A stretch of 64,000 nt of DNA from Rhizobium freirei PRF 81 (GCF_000359745.1 NZ_AQHN01000089.1:124001-188000), one strand, 5' to 3'. Positions 9,815-19,011 are shown, counted from the stretch's first letter. Made by a program: numbers and translations. The notes: generated by a model not told the origin, from the letters alone.

Positions 9815-10639
9815 TCAGTCATAAAGACATTTGATGTATGCGTCGGCGTTGCGCGCGCGGCGCTGGATCAGCGAGGCGAGCTGGCTGAGCCCGCGCCCCG
9901 GCTTGCTTGCTACCCGATCGATCGGGTTCGGAAGCGAAACGGCAAGAAGAGCCGCCTGACGCGCCGTCAGCCTGGAGGCCGGCACCTTGAAATGGTAGCG
10001 CGCCGCCGCCTCGATGCCATAGATGCCCGGCCCCCATTCGGCGACATTGAGGTATATCTCCATCATTCGGCGCTTGGGCCAGACGAAAGAGGCGGAAACC
10101 GCAAGCGGCAGCTCCAGCGTCTTGCGCACGAAGGAGCGGCCGTTCCAAAGGAACAGGTTCTTCACCGTCTGCATCGGGATGGTGCTGCCGCCGCGCGTGG
10201 ATTTGCCGCGCAGCGTCTCCTGGACAAGCGTCCGCATCTCGCCCCAATCGACACCGCCATGAAAGCAGAACTGCCCGTCCTCGGACACCATCACAGATTT
10301 CACCAGCACCGGCGCAATATTCTCGAGCGGAACCCAGCGGCGATCATAGCCATGAAAGGTGGCCGCATCTCCCACCATCAAGGTAGAGACCGGATGAACG
10401 AATGGCAGCAGGTAGAGGATGATGAGGAGATAGGGCAGCAGGAAAAAGCCGATCAGCACGAGGACGATGCGTTGCCAAAGCGGCCTTGCCTTGAAGCGCG
10501 CAAACAGGGAGGACCGTTGCGGCACCTCGGCCTCCTCTTCGTTGTCGGTCGATATGTCCAATTGCCTGAGGTCCACGATCGCTCCATCCCGGCGCACTCT
10601 CAATGCATCCGGGAAACGCTCTGATGCTGCACCCGTCAT
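9815..10639 (-). CDS. mtgA: Monofunctional biosynthetic peptidoglycan transglycosylase
   Basis: Polymerises lipid II into glycan strands at the periplasmic face of the inner membrane. The 274-residue protein has a cytoplasmic N-terminus, one membrane anchor (about residues 60-85, VLVLIGFFLLPYLLIILYLL), and a GT51 domain. Motifs present are the catalytic-Glu motif SEDGQFCFHGGVDW, RGGSTIPMQTVKNLFLW, and KRRMMEIYLNVAEWGPGIYG. The ATG at 10639 is used because earlier in-frame codons run into the divergent ispA promoter region. It has no transpeptidase domain, so it is the monofunctional MtgA type. Confidence 0.93.
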   Translation of the reverse strand: MTGAASERFPDALRVRRDGAIVDLRQLDISTDNEEEAEVPQRSSLFARFKARPLWQRIVLVLIGFFLLPYLLIILYLLPFVHPVSTLMVGDAATFHGYDRRWVPLENIAPVLVKSVMVSEDGQFCFHGGVDWGEMRTLVQETLRGKSTRGGSTIPMQTVKNLFLWNGRSFVRKTLELPLAVSASFVWPKRRMMEIYLNVAEWGPGIYGIEAAARYHFKVPASRLTARQAALLAVSLPNPIDRVASKPGRGLSQLASLIQRRARNADAYIKCLYD

Positions 10640-10739
10640 ACCGTCTACACGGAGTGATGACCAGAGTAGGGCATGATTCCCCGCCCGGCTGTTGACAATT
10701 CTCGTTGCCAGCAACCGCCTCTCATGCCAAACAGCCGCC

Positions 10740-11654
10740 ATGGACAGCACCTATTCCTCATTCGAGCACCGTCTCAAGGACAATGCCGGCAAGATCGAAG
10801 CCCTGCTGAACCGGCTTCTCGACGACGCCAGCCTCGACGACGAAATCGTCCGCCCCGCACGGCTGCTGAGCGCGATGCGCCATGGCGTACTGAACGGCGG
10901 CAAGCGATTGAGGCCCTTTCTCGTCCTGGAATCCGCAGCCCTTCTCGGCGGCGACGCAGATGCAGCGCTCAGGATCGGCGCCGCGCTCGAATGCGTGCAT
11001 TGCTACTCTCTCGTCCATGACGACCTGCCCGCAATGGATGACGACGACCTGCGCCGCGGCCAGCCGACCGTGCATATCGCCTACGACTATGCGACGGCGA
11101 TCCTGGCGGGCGACAGCCTGTTGACCTACGCCTTCGACATCATCGCGGCGCCCGAAACGCAGCTGCCCGCCGACCGGAAAATGGCGCTCGTCCTGGCGCT
11201 GTCGCGGGCGGGCGGCATCGGCGGCATGGCTGGCGGCCAGGCGCTTGATCTCGCCGCGGAAAAGGAAACGCCCGACGAAAGCGGCATCACGACGCTGCAG
11301 GCGATGAAGACGGGCGCGCTGATCCGCTTTGCCTGCGAGGCCGGCGCCATCGCCGCCGGTGCCTCAGACGAGGACCGCAAGCGCCTGCGGCTCTTCGGCG
11401 AAAAGATCGGCCTTGCCTTCCAGCTTGCCGACGACCTGCTCGACCTCACCGCCGACGCCGTCACCATGGGCAAGGCAACGGGTAAGGATGCCGCCCGCGG
11501 CAAGGGTACGCTCGTCGGCCTGCACGGCCAGGAATGGGCGGAAGCGACGGTTTCAAGGCTGGTGACCGAAGCGGGCGACCTGTTGTCCGCCTATGGCGAC
11601 AAAGCGAACATCTTGATCGAGACGGCCCGGTTCGTGGCAAACCGCAGAAACTGA
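10740..11654 (+). CDS. ispA: Farnesyl diphosphate synthase (polyprenyl synthetase)
   Basis: Condenses IPP with DMAPP/GPP to farnesyl diphosphate in the cytoplasm. At 304 residues it is normal for IspA. The first aspartate-rich motif DDLPAMDDDDLRRG is at about 94-107 and the second, FQLADDLLD, near 228-236. NGGKRLRP (residues 52-59) binds IPP. The ATG at 10740 gives the standard N-terminus; a 16-residue extension has no support. It is divergent from mtgA, with 100 bases between. A GC-rich hairpin (GCGCGGC/GCCGCGC, 11659-11677) just past the stop may end transcription. Confidence 0.94.
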   Translation: MDSTYSSFEHRLKDNAGKIEALLNRLLDDASLDDEIVRPARLLSAMRHGVLNGGKRLRPFLVLESAALLGGDADAALRIGAALECVHCYSLVHDDLPAMDDDDLRRGQPTVHIAYDYATAILAGDSLLTYAFDIIAAPETQLPADRKMALVLALSRAGGIGGMAGGQALDLAAEKETPDESGITTLQAMKTGALIRFACEAGAIAAGASDEDRKRLRLFGEKIGLAFQLADDLLDLTADAVTMGKATGKDAARGKGTLVGLHGQEWAEATVSRLVTEAGDLLSAYGDKANILIETARFVANRRN

Positions 11655-11837
11655 GCGCGCGCGGCGTCTTGCCGCGCCCCTTCACCCGGACCTCGCTCGA
11701 CGCCAGCGAATGTCACCATGACAAGAATCTGCGTTCCGAAGGGTGATTTCCGTTTCGCGTTGTGAGAAGTTCCTGCGCTGAATTGGCCCGTAGACGCGGA
11801 ATCCTTCGCGCCAGCCAACGCCCCAGGAATATTCTCC

Positions 11838-12479
11838 ATGCGCGAAGCGCTTACCTACCTGCCGCAGATCCTGCCGGCCTATATTGCCTATATTGTTGCC
11901 GTGGTCAGTCCCGGCCCGGCCATCATGGCCATTATCGGCACGTCGATGACCCATGGCCGCAAGGCCGGCATGACCATCTCGCTCGGCATCTTCGGCGGCT
12001 CGCTGACATGGGCGATTGCCGCTGCCGCCGGCCTCGCCACTCTGCTGCAGACCTACGCGATGGCGCTGGAACTCCTGAAGATCTTCGGCGGTCTCTATCT
12101 GCTCTATCTCGCCTACAAGGCGTTTCGCGCCGTCCGCTCAAACGGAGAACTGACGACTGCCGCAGAGGGGCCGAAGACGCCCAGCTTCAAATCGCTGATC
12201 TTGCGCGGCTACGGTATCCACGTCACCAACCCGAAGGCGATCTTCGCCTGGCTCGCCATCATCGCGCTCGGCATGCCGCAGGGCGCGCCCGCCTCGGTCG
12301 CGATGCTGATCATCGCCGTCTGCTGCAGTACCGGCTTCGTGGTATTCATGGGCTATGCGGTCCTATTCTCCACGCCGCATGCGCTGAAGATCTACCGCGG
12401 TGCGCGTCGCTGGATCGAAGGCGCGATGGCTGGCTTCTATTGCTTCGCCGGCATCAAGTTGCTGACGAGCAATATCTAG
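11838..12479 (+). CDS. LysE/RhtB-family amino-acid exporter
   Basis: A 213-residue inner-membrane protein with six predicted spans. The family hallmark VSPGPAIMAIIGTSMTHGRKAG lies in the first hydrophobic segment. A conserved FGGLYLLYLAYKAFR is in the third span, and a cytoplasmic loop carries TNPKAIFAWLA. RhtB proteins export homoserine, threonine or related metabolites; the substrate here cannot be told. The 183-base upstream stretch shows no other gene. It is convergent with ispG, with a half RIME-like element in the 74-base gap. Confidence 0.88.
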   Translation: MREALTYLPQILPAYIAYIVAVVSPGPAIMAIIGTSMTHGRKAGMTISLGIFGGSLTWAIAAAAGLATLLQTYAMALELLKIFGGLYLLYLAYKAFRAVRSNGELTTAAEGPKTPSFKSLILRGYGIHVTNPKAIFAWLAIIALGMPQGAPASVAMLIIAVCCSTGFVVFMGYAVLFSTPHALKIYRGARRWIEGAMAGFYCFAGIKLLTSNI

Positions 12480-12533
12480 GGCAATTCGAGGAAAGATGGG
12501 CAGCAGTTTTCCGGCCGGAATTGCGTAAGAACG
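12477..12533 (+). repeat. Half RIME-like element
   Basis: Matches the first palindrome half of the element at 50402-50506 (AGGGCAATTCGAGGAAAG, then CAGTTTTCCGGCCGGAATTG). The second palindrome is absent. It sits exactly in the convergent gap between the RhtB gene and ispG. Confidence 0.6.
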
Positions 12534-12553
12534 GCAATCCGGCAAGCGGCGGA

Positions 12554-13807
12554 TCACTCCGCCGCGGCGTTCTTCTGGCCAAACCGCTTTTCGATATAGT
12601 CGGTCACCAGCGCCTCGAAGTCAGAGGCGATGTTCGGGCCGCGCAGCGTCATGGCCTTCTGGCCATCGATGAAGACGGGGGCTGCCGGCGTCTCGCCCGT
12701 ACCGGGCAGGGAAATGCCGATATCGGCATGCTTGCTTTCGCCGGGTCCGTTGACGATGCAGCCCATGACGGCGACGTTCAGCGCCTCGACACCCGGATAT
12801 TTCTCGCGCCAGACCGGCATGTTCTTGCGGATATCGTTCTGGATGTTCTGCGCCAGTTCCTGGAACACGGTCGATGTCGTGCGGCCGCAGCCGGGACACG
12901 CCGCGACGACGGGCACGAACTGACGGAAGCCCATCACCTGCAGCAGCTCCTGCGCCACCTGCACTTCGCGGGTGCGGTCACCATTCGGCTCAGGCGTCAG
13001 CGAAACGCGGATCGTATCGCCGATGCCGTGCTGCAGCACATAGCCCATGGCTGCCGACGAAGCGACAATGCCCTTGGAACCCATACCGGCCTCGGTCAAG
13101 CCCAAATGCAGCGCATGGTCGGAGCGCTCGGACAGCATGGAATAGACGGCGATCAAATCCTGCACCTGGCTGACCTTGGCCGACAGGATGATACGGTTGC
13201 GCGGCAGGCCGATTTCCTCGGCAAGATCGGCCGAGATCAGCGCCGACTGCACGATCGTCTCGCGCGTCACCTGCCGGGCCGACAGCGGCGAGCCTTCGGC
13301 GGCGTTCTTGTCCATCAGCGCGGTCAGGAGATCCTGATCGAGCGAACCCCAGTTGACGCCGATGCGCACCGGCTTGTCGTAGCGGATCGCCATCTCGATA
13401 ATTTCGGCGAACTGCTTGTCCTTCTTGTCCTTGAAGCCGACATTGCCGGGATTGATGCGGTATTTCGCCAGCGCTTCGGCGCAGGCCGGATGATCGGCCA
13501 GCAGCTTGTGGCCGATATAGTGGAAGTCGCCGATCAGCGGCACGTCCATGCCGAGACGGAGCAGCCTCTCGCGAATCTTCGGCACGGCGGCGGCGCTTTC
13601 ATCGCGATCGACGGTGATGCGCACGAGTTCCGAACCGGCTTTGTAAAGGGCCGCCACCTGCGCCACGGTCGAATCGATATCGGCCGTATCGGTATTGGTC
13701 ATGGACTGCACGACCACGGGGGCACCGCCGCCGACGATCACGCCGCCGACATCGACGGCTACGGAGGAACGGCGCGGTTTCGGATCGAAATCGGTGGCGG
13801 ACGACAT
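12554..13807 (-). CDS. ispG: 4-hydroxy-3-methylbut-2-enyl diphosphate synthase
   Basis: The [4Fe-4S] enzyme of the MEP isoprenoid pathway that converts MEcPP to HMBPP. It has 417 residues. An N-terminal TIM-barrel begins after RRSSVAVDVGGVIVGGGAPV and QSMTNTDT. Cluster ligands lie in CPGCGRTT and in the C-terminal MGCIVNGPGE. The alphaproteobacterial length is as expected for the single-insert bacterial form. The ATG at 13807 is preferred to a 16-residue extension because homologues begin at this point. It supplies precursors for ispA, located 1 kb away. Confidence 0.96.
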   Translation of the reverse strand: MSSATDFDPKPRRSSVAVDVGGVIVGGGAPVVVQSMTNTDTADIDSTVAQVAALYKAGSELVRITVDRDESAAAVPKIRERLLRLGMDVPLIGDFHYIGHKLLADHPACAEALAKYRINPGNVGFKDKKDKQFAEIIEMAIRYDKPVRIGVNWGSLDQDLLTALMDKNAAEGSPLSARQVTRETIVQSALISADLAEEIGLPRNRIILSAKVSQVQDLIAVYSMLSERSDHALHLGLTEAGMGSKGIVASSAAMGYVLQHGIGDTIRVSLTPEPNGDRTREVQVAQELLQVMGFRQFVPVVAACPGCGRTTSTVFQELAQNIQNDIRKNMPVWREKYPGVEALNVAVMGCIVNGPGESKHADIGISLPGTGETPAAPVFIDGQKAMTLRGPNIASDFEALVTDYIEKRFGQKNAAAE

Positions 13808-13934
13808 GGAAAGCTCTCGCAGGCCTCGGAAATGGGTGCCTTTCAGGTGGATCACGAAACGGTCGTTGTCAACCGCTGCGACAATCTCTTTTGATCGGAC
13901 GGGTCCAACCCGTTACCGGGCAAAAGCGACGAAA

Positions 13935-15134
13935 TTAATGCTCGCTCTCGCCAATGCCGTCTGCGTAGCGCGCAAGCGACGACAAGGCGAGCACGACGAG
14001 CAGCAGCGCCGGCAGCGCCATCAGCACCGGCGAGAAGCCGACATGCTCGGCGGCAAAGCCGATAGCCGATGGCGCGACCAGCATGCCGGAATAGCCGAGC
14101 GTGGTGACGACCGAAATGCCGATGCCGGGCTGCAGCCCCGGAATGTTGCCGGCGGCGGAGAAGGCAATCGGCACCATGTTGGAAATGCCGATGCCGCACA
14201 GCGCAAAGCCGAGGATAGCGATCTCCGCATTCGGCGCCAGCGCCGCCATCATCATGCCGACGATGGCAAAGACCGTGCAGACGCGCAGCGTCCGGACTGC
14301 GCCGAGCCAATCGCGGACGAAATCGCCGGCAAAGCGCATGGTCGCCATGGTGGCCGAGAAGGCGGCGAAGCCGAAGCCGGAGAGCGCCACCGACGCGCCT
14401 TTTTCCTGACCGAGATAGAGCGCGCTCCAGTCGAGCACCGCGCCTTCCGGCACCATGCAGAACAGCGCGACAATGCCGAGCAGCCATGGCAGCGGGATCA
14501 TTGGCAGGCGCGCCTTCGGCTTGGCCTCATCGGGATGCGGCTGGTCGCCGAGAACCATCGGCCAGGCAATGATCAGGAAGAGAACGGCAAGAACCGTCGA
14601 TGCCTCGGCATGGCCGAGAACGCCCCAGCGCGATATCAGCAAACCGCCGATCGCCGAGCCGAGCAGGCCGCCGAGGCTCCAGAAGGCATGGCAGGAGGAC
14701 ATGATCGCCCGGCGCATGGTCTTTTCGACCGAGACGGCATTGGCGTTCATCGCCACGTCCATGGCGCCGATGAAGCCGCCGAAGAGGAAGAGTGCGACGG
14801 CCGCGGTCCATACGTTCGGCGCGAGTGTGAGAGCCAGAATCATCGGCAGCAGCAGCACCGCAAAGGCGCGCACGACGACGCGCGAGCCACGCACGGCGAT
14901 CTGCGCGCCTGCAAACGGCATCATGACAAGCGAGCCGACGCCGAAGACTAGGATCATCAGGCCGAGCTCGAATTTCGTCAGCTGCAGCCGCTCGGCGAAT
15001 TCCGGAATTTTCGGTGCCCAGCAGCCGACCATGAAGCCGTTCAGCAGGAACATCAACGAAACGGCTGCGCGCGGTTTTGTGAAAAATGCGCTCCGACGGG
15101 CCTCGAGTCCCTCAAATTTCGCCATTTCGTCCAT
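13935..15134 (-). CDS. MFS transporter
   Basis: A 399-residue inner-membrane protein with about 12 hydrophobic segments. It begins MDEMAKFEGLEARRSAFFTK before the first span. An RGS motif-A remnant (AVRGSRVVVRAFA) and paired helices are typical of a bacterial MFS exporter of sugar or multidrug type (BacE/YbjJ-like). The ATG at 15134 has GGAGG six bases upstream, preferred to a longer start at 15155. The substrate is not predictable. It is transcribed toward ispG, 127 bases apart. Confidence 0.85.
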   Translation of the reverse strand: MDEMAKFEGLEARRSAFFTKPRAAVSLMFLLNGFMVGCWAPKIPEFAERLQLTKFELGLMILVFGVGSLVMMPFAGAQIAVRGSRVVVRAFAVLLLPMILALTLAPNVWTAAVALFLFGGFIGAMDVAMNANAVSVEKTMRRAIMSSCHAFWSLGGLLGSAIGGLLISRWGVLGHAEASTVLAVLFLIIAWPMVLGDQPHPDEAKPKARLPMIPLPWLLGIVALFCMVPEGAVLDWSALYLGQEKGASVALSGFGFAAFSATMATMRFAGDFVRDWLGAVRTLRVCTVFAIVGMMMAALAPNAEIAILGFALCGIGISNMVPIAFSAAGNIPGLQPGIGISVVTTLGYSGMLVAPSAIGFAAEHVGFSPVLMALPALLLVVLALSSLARYADGIGESEH

Positions 15135-15301
15135 GAAATTCCTCCAAATCGGCACCGCAGTCTATTTAAATCGATTGAAATCTCAACGACGGAAACAGGC
15201 AGGAACGGTCACATTTCATCTCCACCTGTTAAAGCGGAGGCAAAGGCGCCACAACCCCGAATAAATAAATCGTGACCGTACGGCATAGGCGAAAAGCCCT
15301 A

Positions 15302-15330
15302 TTGACGATGAAAAACGAGGCTCCTATCGC
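15302..15330 (+). promoter_or_regulatory. Candidate sigma-70 promoter for the DMT gene
   Basis: TTGACG at 15302-15307, a 17-base spacer, and TATCGC at 15325-15330, 57 bases before the GTG start of the downstream transporter gene. Confidence 0.4.
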
Positions 15331-15386
15331 TTGAAGCCTGAAAGATTCTTCGGCCCGCCCGCGTCGGGTTATCCCTTGGTGTTTCC

Positions 15387-16259
15387 GTGAAAAATTCCAT
15401 CAGCTTTGGCATCCTACTGACGGTGTTTGCCTATATGATGTTCACTGCCCACGATTCGGCGGTGAAGCTGCTCGTCACCTCCATCCCGGTCTGGCAGGTC
15501 CTGTTCATCCGCAGCTGTACGATCCTTGCCGGCTGCTTCGTCTTCGAAGGACCGCCGCTTGCCCGTAAAGTGGCGCGCTCGCCGATCATCAAGCCGATGA
15601 TCGTGCGCAGCATCATTATCCTGATCGCCTGGATCTCCTATTATACAGCGGCCTCCTATCTGCAGCTCGCCGAGGTAACGACACTTTACTACGCCGCACC
15701 GATCGTCGGCACGATCCTTGCGACCATCGTGCTGCGCGAAAAGGTCACTGTCGCGCGCTGGATGGCCGTCGGCGTCGGTTTCTGCGGCGTCGTGATCGCT
15801 TCCAATCCGGTGGGGCTGTCGATCTCCTGGCCGGTCTATCTGGCGCTGCAGGCAGCGGTCCTCTGGGCGAGCGGCATGGTGCTCCTGCGCAAGACCGCGC
15901 TGCACGAGAAGAGCCACATCCAGATGGCCGTCTCCAACATCCTGTTCATCATCCTGACCACCGGCATGGCCATCGCCTACTGGCACACGCCGACCCCATT
16001 CCAGATCGTCCTGCTTCTGCTAACCGGCGTCATTGCAGGTACTGGCCAGCTCGCCCTGTTCGAGGGCATGCGCCAGGCGCCGGTCTCGGTGCTGGCGCCG
16101 TTCGAATATACCTCGCTCGTCTGGGCCTTCCTTCTCGGCTACCTGATCTGGGGCGATATCCCCGGCATCAACACCTTCATCGGCGCCATCCTCATCCTCA
16201 GCGCCGGTTTCATCATCATCATCAGCGAACGGATGAAGCGGCGCACGGCTACGGCTTGA
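15387..16259 (+). CDS. EamA-family (DMT) transporter
   Basis: A 290-residue drug/metabolite transporter with ten predicted spans in two EamA repeats (about 5-135 and 150-285). It includes YYTAASYLQLAEVTTLYYAAPI in the first repeat and the matching LAPFEYTSLVWAFLLGYL in the second. The GTG start at 15387 gives the usual short N-terminus before the first span. Homologues export metabolites such as amino acids or riboflavin; the substrate is unknown. A candidate promoter lies 57 bases upstream. Confidence 0.87.
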   Translation: MKNSISFGILLTVFAYMMFTAHDSAVKLLVTSIPVWQVLFIRSCTILAGCFVFEGPPLARKVARSPIIKPMIVRSIIILIAWISYYTAASYLQLAEVTTLYYAAPIVGTILATIVLREKVTVARWMAVGVGFCGVVIASNPVGLSISWPVYLALQAAVLWASGMVLLRKTALHEKSHIQMAVSNILFIILTTGMAIAYWHTPTPFQIVLLLLTGVIAGTGQLALFEGMRQAPVSVLAPFEYTSLVWAFLLGYLIWGDIPGINTFIGAILILSAGFIIIISERMKRRTATA

Positions 16260-16383
16260 AGTCGGCAAGAATAAATTCTATCGCTAAAGATGTCGTCTGC
16301 CGTATCCTTCACGGCAAAGGCGTCGAAAAGCGCGCCTGTTATGCCAGACCTTCACGTTTATCGGGAATGCCGGAGATAGGGTG

Positions 16384-16965
16384 ATGATCGACAAGTACTT
16401 TTCCTGGCCTCGCGAGCCGGTTGCGATTGTCGCAATCGGCGATACTGGCGAGGCGCTTCTTCTCAGAGCAATTCTGGAAAGCCTTGGAGCCGCAGTCCTG
16501 CTGCATTTGCCGGGAACACCAAACGATGTCCTAAAATGCCTGGGCCAGGGGGAAACCGCGCCGGAATATGTCATCCTGTCCGGCCACGGCGACGAGACGG
16601 GCTTCGTACTCGGACAATTCGTCGAGGAAATCGACACGTCGGCCCTCGTCAAAGGGAGCCTGCCGCCCGCCAATCTCATGGACCGGATCAAGCTGCCGGG
16701 CAAGGTCATCTTGAGTACGGCGTGCCTGACAGGCAACGAGGCCTTCGCACGGGCCTTTCTTTCCGGAGGCGCCCGCGCCTACATTGCGCCCGCCGAATAC
16801 CCGGATGGCGCGGCCATCCCGCTCTTCGTGCACGGGTTTTTCTATCACCTCCTTCAAAAGCAGGCCTCTTTGGAGGAGGCCGTCACGCTGGCGAGCAACT
16901 TCGATAGCAACGAGCTGGCAATTGCCCTGTTTCAAGGGTCCAGCGAAGCATCTGCGGGCTCGTGA
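16384..16965 (+). CDS. Caspase/CHAT-fold-like protein, stand-alone
   Basis: A 193-residue protein I do not know by name, but whose pattern resembles caspase-like CHAT peptidases. VILSGHGDE places a candidate catalytic His at 68. KVILSTACLTGNEAFARAF places a candidate Cys at 114, followed by SGGARAYIAP, then FVHGFFYHLLQKQASLEEAV. This order (HG, then S-x-C-x-TG, then GA-x-x-x-I, then FY-x-L) is the CHAT core. There is no TPR or other partner domain. The start is ATG 16384 with GGAG at 16372-16375; the adjoining GTG at 16381 is an alternative. Its neighbours (DMT transporter, SDR) give no functional clue. The fold assignment is inference. Confidence 0.6.
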   Translation: MIDKYFSWPREPVAIVAIGDTGEALLLRAILESLGAAVLLHLPGTPNDVLKCLGQGETAPEYVILSGHGDETGFVLGQFVEEIDTSALVKGSLPPANLMDRIKLPGKVILSTACLTGNEAFARAFLSGGARAYIAPAEYPDGAAIPLFVHGFFYHLLQKQASLEEAVTLASNFDSNELAIALFQGSSEASAGS

Positions 16966-17261
16966 ACGACAGCTGTCTGCGACGACCTGTCGTTGCGGTA
17001 TAAGATACGCCTGCCCAACGATTGCCGATGCGATCTCTAAATCGACACCGCTCGGCCGCTCGACGCAATGGTGGTCATGATAGCGGACGCATGGAAAAAG
17101 CAGCGCTTGGCTGAGCTGAAGACACCATGCGTGTTTGTCTAAGACTGTCACGTCCACTCTCCATCGGACGAGCCGATAGCGCCATCGGTTTTCTCCGTTT
17201 TCGCTCCGCATCCCTCTCTGCCAAATCTCCACTACGGTCATCAGCTGCAGGAGTGGAAAAC

Positions 17262-17996
17262 ATGGCAATGACAGACATAGCGAATTCAAGGATCCTGATC
17301 GTCGGCGGCAGTTCCGGAATGGGCATGGCGCTGGCGAAGCAATCGCTTGCCGCCGGGGCAGAGGTCATCATCGCCGGACGGAATGCCGAAAAGCTCGGCC
17401 GTGCCAGCGCGGAACTGTCGCATCCGGCACTATCGACGGTGACGATAGACATTTCTCGTGAGGCGGAAGTAGCTGCCCTGTTCGATCGCATCGGCACGGT
17501 CGATCACATCGTGAGTACCGCCGCCGATATCGAAGGAGCCTATGAACTCCTGCCCAACATGGACATGAGGGCAGCACAAAGGGTCGTCGACAGCAAATTC
17601 TTCGGCCCGCTGCTGCTGGCGAAATACGGCGCGCCCGCACTGTCGCCCTCCGGCTCCCTCACCTTCACCTCCGGCGTCGCGGCTTATCGGCCTCAGCCGC
17701 GCGGATCGGTCGTGGCGGCTGTCAATGCGGCACTGGAAGGACTGGTACGCGCGCTTGCGGTCGAATTGGCGCCGATCCGGGTCAATGCCGTGTCGCCCGG
17801 CTGGGTCGACACGCCTATCTGGACATTCGTAGCGGGCGATAAAAGAAACGAGACCTTGGACGCCATGGCCAAGCGATTACCGGCCGGACGCGTCGGGCAG
17901 CCGGAGGATATAGCCGACGCCATCGGCTACCTGATGGGCAACCGCTTTACGACGGGAACTGTACTGCATGTCGAGGGCGGGCATCGGTTGATTTAA
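17262..17996 (+). CDS. Short-chain dehydrogenase lacking the Tyr-Lys catalytic pair
   Basis: A 244-residue Rossmann protein with the cofactor loop GGSSGMG (residues 15-21) and the conserved NAVSPGWVDTP. Ser137 of the SDR triad is present in LTFTSGV. However, the expected Tyr-x3-Lys is replaced by V151-x3-N155 (SVVAAVNAALEGL), and the NNAG motif by STAAD. Such degenerate SDRs form a recognised group whose activity is unclear. The start at 17262 has AGGAG eight bases upstream. The last 50 bases overlap the convergent LysR gene. The gene may be a target of that regulator. Confidence 0.8.
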   Translation: MAMTDIANSRILIVGGSSGMGMALAKQSLAAGAEVIIAGRNAEKLGRASAELSHPALSTVTIDISREAEVAALFDRIGTVDHIVSTAADIEGAYELLPNMDMRAAQRVVDSKFFGPLLLAKYGAPALSPSGSLTFTSGVAAYRPQPRGSVVAAVNAALEGLVRALAVELAPIRVNAVSPGWVDTPIWTFVAGDKRNETLDAMAKRLPAGRVGQPEDIADAIGYLMGNRFTTGTVLHVEGGHRLI

Positions 17997-18885
17997 CCGG
18001 CGCGAAGCCTTCGCTCGCAGCCGCCAGCAGCAACTTCAACGGCGGCGGCTGCACGCGCCGGCGCCGCCAGATCATGACAAGCGGAACGGTTTGCGACGGC
18101 CCGGGCCAAGGCAGCTCGTTGATTTCGTCCCGATCGATGGCATCGGCGACGGCAAGACGCGGCACGAGTCCCATGCCCGCACCAGCAGCAATCAATCTCG
18201 CGATTGCGCCGATGCTTCCGGCCTCCGCGGCAAGCCTCGGCGGTGCCAGATCGGCTTCGGCAAAGGCCTTGTCAAACATGGCTCGATAAACGCATCCAAC
18301 CTCGGTTGCCAGGAAATCGATCGCGGTAAGCTCGGCCAGATCCGGCTGTCGCTCGTCAAAGGCGCCGCCCTTGGGCGCCACGAGAACCAGCGCTTCCATG
18401 GCAACCGCACGCTTCACAAAACGCTCATCAAGACCGCCACCGTCGAAACAGAAGACGACGTCGAGCTCACCGGCTTCAAGCTTGCGCATCAACTCGCCGG
18501 TTCCCGCGATCTTCAACCGAAGCGCAATGTCGGCATGAGCCGCCTGAAAGCTGGCAAGCCATTCCGGCAACCGGACGGAGGCGATAGTCTCAAGCGCGCC
18601 GATGACGACGGTCCCCTTCTCGGAACCGCCCGCAGCGGCAACGGCTATCCGCGCCTCATCCGCCAGCTCGAGGATTTCCGCCGCATAGGAGGCCAGGACC
18701 TTACCGGCCTGCGTCAAATCCAGGCCTTGCCGCGAGCGAACGAAGAGCTCGGCGCCGAGCTCCACCTCCAAGGCCTGCATCTGATCGCTGACACTCGATT
18801 GCGCGAGGTGAACCTCCTCGGCAGCGCGCGTGAAGCTTCTGTTATGAGCGACTGCCAAAAATGTCCTGAGAAGTCTCGGATGCAT
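17947..18885 (-). CDS. LysR-family transcriptional regulator
   Basis: 312 residues. The N-terminal winged helix-turn-helix (about 1-60) reads LLRTFLAVAHNRSFTRAAE and HLAQSSVSDQMQALE, the canonical LysR signature. A periplasmic-binding-protein-like effector domain follows from about 88 (GTVVIGALETI). ATG 18885 is chosen over an adjacent TTG. Its 3' end overlaps the convergent SDR gene by 50 bases, and it is divergent from the amino-acid ABC operon, so either could be its target. The unusually long basic C-terminal tail (VKSTDARPRHAVQFPS) is the part that overlaps the SDR gene. Confidence 0.9.
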   Translation of the reverse strand: MHPRLLRTFLAVAHNRSFTRAAEEVHLAQSSVSDQMQALEVELGAELFVRSRQGLDLTQAGKVLASYAAEILELADEARIAVAAAGGSEKGTVVIGALETIASVRLPEWLASFQAAHADIALRLKIAGTGELMRKLEAGELDVVFCFDGGGLDERFVKRAVAMEALVLVAPKGGAFDERQPDLAELTAIDFLATEVGCVYRAMFDKAFAEADLAPPRLAAEAGSIGAIARLIAAGAGMGLVPRLAVADAIDRDEINELPWPGPSQTVPLVMIWRRRRVQPPPLKLLLAAASEGFAPVKSTDARPRHAVQFPS

Positions 18886-19011
18886 CAATCAATTCCGTAA
18901 TGATGCCGCAGCAGGTGCTGCGACGAGCGAAGGGGAAAGGCCGCGCTCTATGTTGGAAGGCTGCCACGCCGCCGGAGCTCGGGTCAACAAGCAGCGGATC
19001 ATGCCATGCCT

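Noticed and set aside
11762..13894. 710-codon plus-strand frame
   Set aside because: It is a shadow of the RhtB gene (another frame) and of ispG (antisense); composition is Arg/Asp/His-rich without domains.
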